Positions 5,362 through 5,436 of a stretch of 5,436 nt of DNA are shown here, in pieces. The notes beneath the pieces are model-generated. The model did no database searches and was not told the origin of the DNA. It saw only the letters and a list, made by a program, of their open reading frames with translations. The first letter of the stretch is position 1. Every line of letters begins with the position of its first letter. The position numbers were made by a program, and so were the translations under genes. This DNA is from Pseudomonadota bacterium (GTDB taxonomy: Bacteria; Pseudomonadota; Alphaproteobacteria; Rhizobiales; Xanthobacteraceae): assembly GCA_023442085.1 (NCBI GenBank), contig JAEZMT010000388.1, forward strand, positions 1-5,436, in the 5' to 3' direction.

Positions 5362-5436
<75 letters not shown>

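Overview
The window looks like a chromosomal segment of a high-GC alphaproteobacterium, probably Hyphomicrobiales (Xanthobacter/Azorhizobium-like). That placement is inferred from base composition (67 to 77% GC in gene stretches I counted), codon use and protein style, not from a database match.

Layout. Positions 1-2888 hold a compact minus-strand operon, read from 2888 leftward. It encodes a full three-domain DsbD thiol:disulfide transporter, a Tat-exported DsbA-family thioredoxin-fold protein with a CPFC active site, and the N-terminal part of a lipoprotein-type L,D-transpeptidase (YkuD family) that runs off the left edge. The genes are 22 nt apart and then overlap by 4 nt. Positions 2889-2964 are a 76-nt divergent intergenic region. 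It carries a perfect PmrA/QseB-type operator, two CTTAAG hexamers separated by 5 nt. Positions 2965-4952 hold a plus-strand two-component system: an OmpR/PhoB-family response regulator of the QseB/PmrA branch and a QseC-like sensor kinase, overlapping by 4 nt.

Positions 4953-5361 hold no convincing protein gene. GC falls to 43 of 100 bases in 5261-5360. Inside this stretch is the 3' half of a tRNA-His-like sequence (anticodon GTG, encoded CCA) with no matching 5' half, a candidate integration scar or tRNA pseudogene. A complete tRNA-Thr(TGT) on the minus strand ends exactly at the right edge.

Working model (inference): the two-component system senses an envelope signal and acts on the shared divergent promoter region. 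The operon it faces would move electrons from cytoplasmic thioredoxin through DsbD to the DsbA-like protein. One possible client is the catalytic cysteine of the co-encoded L,D-transpeptidase. This would tie periplasmic thiol redox state to peptidoglycan cross-linking. All components belong to known families; the linkage and the operator are the parts worth testing.
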